Shown: positions 5,198 through 5,324 of the stretch, in pieces
Numbering within the stretch: the first letter of the stretch is position 1
How the letters are laid out: each line of letters opens with the position of its first letter
NCBI GenBank assembly: GCA_052034625.1
Contig: JBPOII010000021.1
Coordinates: forward strand, 1 to 5,324
DNA: 5,324 nucleotides
From: JAVBLP01 sp052034625
GTDB lineage: Bacteria; Elusimicrobiota; Endomicrobiia; Endomicrobiales; Endomicrobiaceae
Direction: 5' to 3'
Position numbers and translations under genes: made by a program
Notes under the pieces: generated by a model
Database searches by the model: none
Seen by the model: only the letters and a program-made list of their open reading frames with translations
What the model was told of the DNA's origin: nothing

Positions 5198-5324
5198 GGC
5201 CCCGCCGTCCGCTCGCTCAAAAAATTTCAGGGCGAAGCCCAAGCAGGCGAGCAAAAAGGAAGGGGGTTGGGGGGAAGGAATTTTTGCCCGCCTGCTCTGC
5301 CCGCCGAAGGCGGGCTGGGGGTGG
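5198..5324. repeat. Right terminal inverted repeat, 127 bp, perfect
   Basis: This is the exact reverse complement of 1-127. It begins only 22 bp after the stop codon of the ATPase gene. It carries the mirror images of the left-end structures: the GC hairpin at 5299-5315, the 16-bp dyad with arms 5242-5257 and 5281-5296, and the nested stem at 5211-5252. On the + strand it is purine/G-rich, with runs of five and six G around 5262-5274. Confidence 0.97.

Larger units (their letters stand above)
1..5324. mobile_element. Putative defence/R-M island bounded by perfect terminal inverted repeats
   Basis: The whole window is delimited by two identical, inversely oriented 127-bp sequences. Between them lies a single operon-like set of five same-strand genes: regulator, methyltransferase, LAGLIDADG-like protein, nuclease and ATPase. 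The ends are GC-rich (83 of 127 bases G or C by hand count) and the interior is AT-rich, so the boundary is sharp in composition as well as in sequence. No transposase, recombinase or replication gene is encoded, so if this is mobile it must be moved in trans. Target-site duplications cannot be assessed because the window stops at the outer edges of the repeats. The alternative is that the repeats are copies of a dispersed genomic repeat at which an assembly broke. Confidence 0.4.

Noticed and set aside
1..5324. Complete linear plasmid or virus with inverted terminal repeats
   Set aside because: No replication initiator, DNA polymerase, terminal protein, telomere resolvase, capsid or packaging gene is present, so the genes do not support an autonomous replicon. 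It was kept only as one alternative for the repeats.
5198..5324. Intrinsic terminator for the operon in the right repeat
   Set aside because: The stems are present, but on the + strand they are followed by A-runs or G-rich DNA rather than a T-tract, so a standard rho-independent terminator is not supported in that direction.

Overview
This 5.3 kb window is a compact, unidirectional gene cassette lying exactly between two perfect 127-bp inverted repeats (1-127 and 5198-5324). The repeats are about 65% GC by hand count. The interior is strongly AT-rich (one sampled line is about 27% GC), so the ends stand out sharply. No transposase, integrase, replication protein, polymerase, tRNA, rRNA or CRISPR array is visible. 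The host cannot be named from the sequence. An AT-rich, lysine-rich coding style, very tight gene packing, poor Shine-Dalgarno signals and GC-rich hairpin-type dispersed repeats would fit a bacterium of the Candidate Phyla Radiation (Patescibacteria/Parcubacteria type), but that is an inference. All five genes use ATG and TAA.

Layout: left inverted repeat with several nested secondary-structure elements (1-127); a roughly 180-bp leader (128-307) with candidate promoters and a 17/20 inverted repeat (234-253/282-301) directly before the first gene; a small Xre-type helix-turn-helix regulator (308-520); a 617-residue fusion of two different DNA methyltransferase domains (527-2380); a two-motif LAGLIDADG-fold protein whose catalytic acid positions are substituted (2364-3284); a small PD-(D/E)XK nuclease (3277-3780); an ABC/SMC-like AAA ATPase with a C-terminal RNxxxH motif (3787-5175); 22 bp of spacer; and the right inverted repeat. 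Genes overlap by 17 and 8 bp or are separated by 6 bp, so they very probably form one operon.

Interpretation: the set looks like a restriction-modification or related anti-phage defence island. The Xre protein would be a controller, and the fused methyltransferase would protect both strands of an (inferred) asymmetric site. The LAGLIDADG-like protein, apparently dead as a nuclease, would serve as a DNA-recognition subunit. The separate PD-(D/E)XK protein would supply cleavage, and the ATPase would gate, power or back up the response. The individual families are recognisable. The combination of a catalytically degenerate LAGLIDADG protein with a stand-alone PD-(D/E)XK nuclease and an ABC-type ATPase is not one I can match to a named system, and it is the main candidate for something undescribed. 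The inverted repeats suggest mobility or a dispersed repeat family. Because the window ends exactly at their outer edges, a contig broken at a multicopy repeat is an equally serious explanation.
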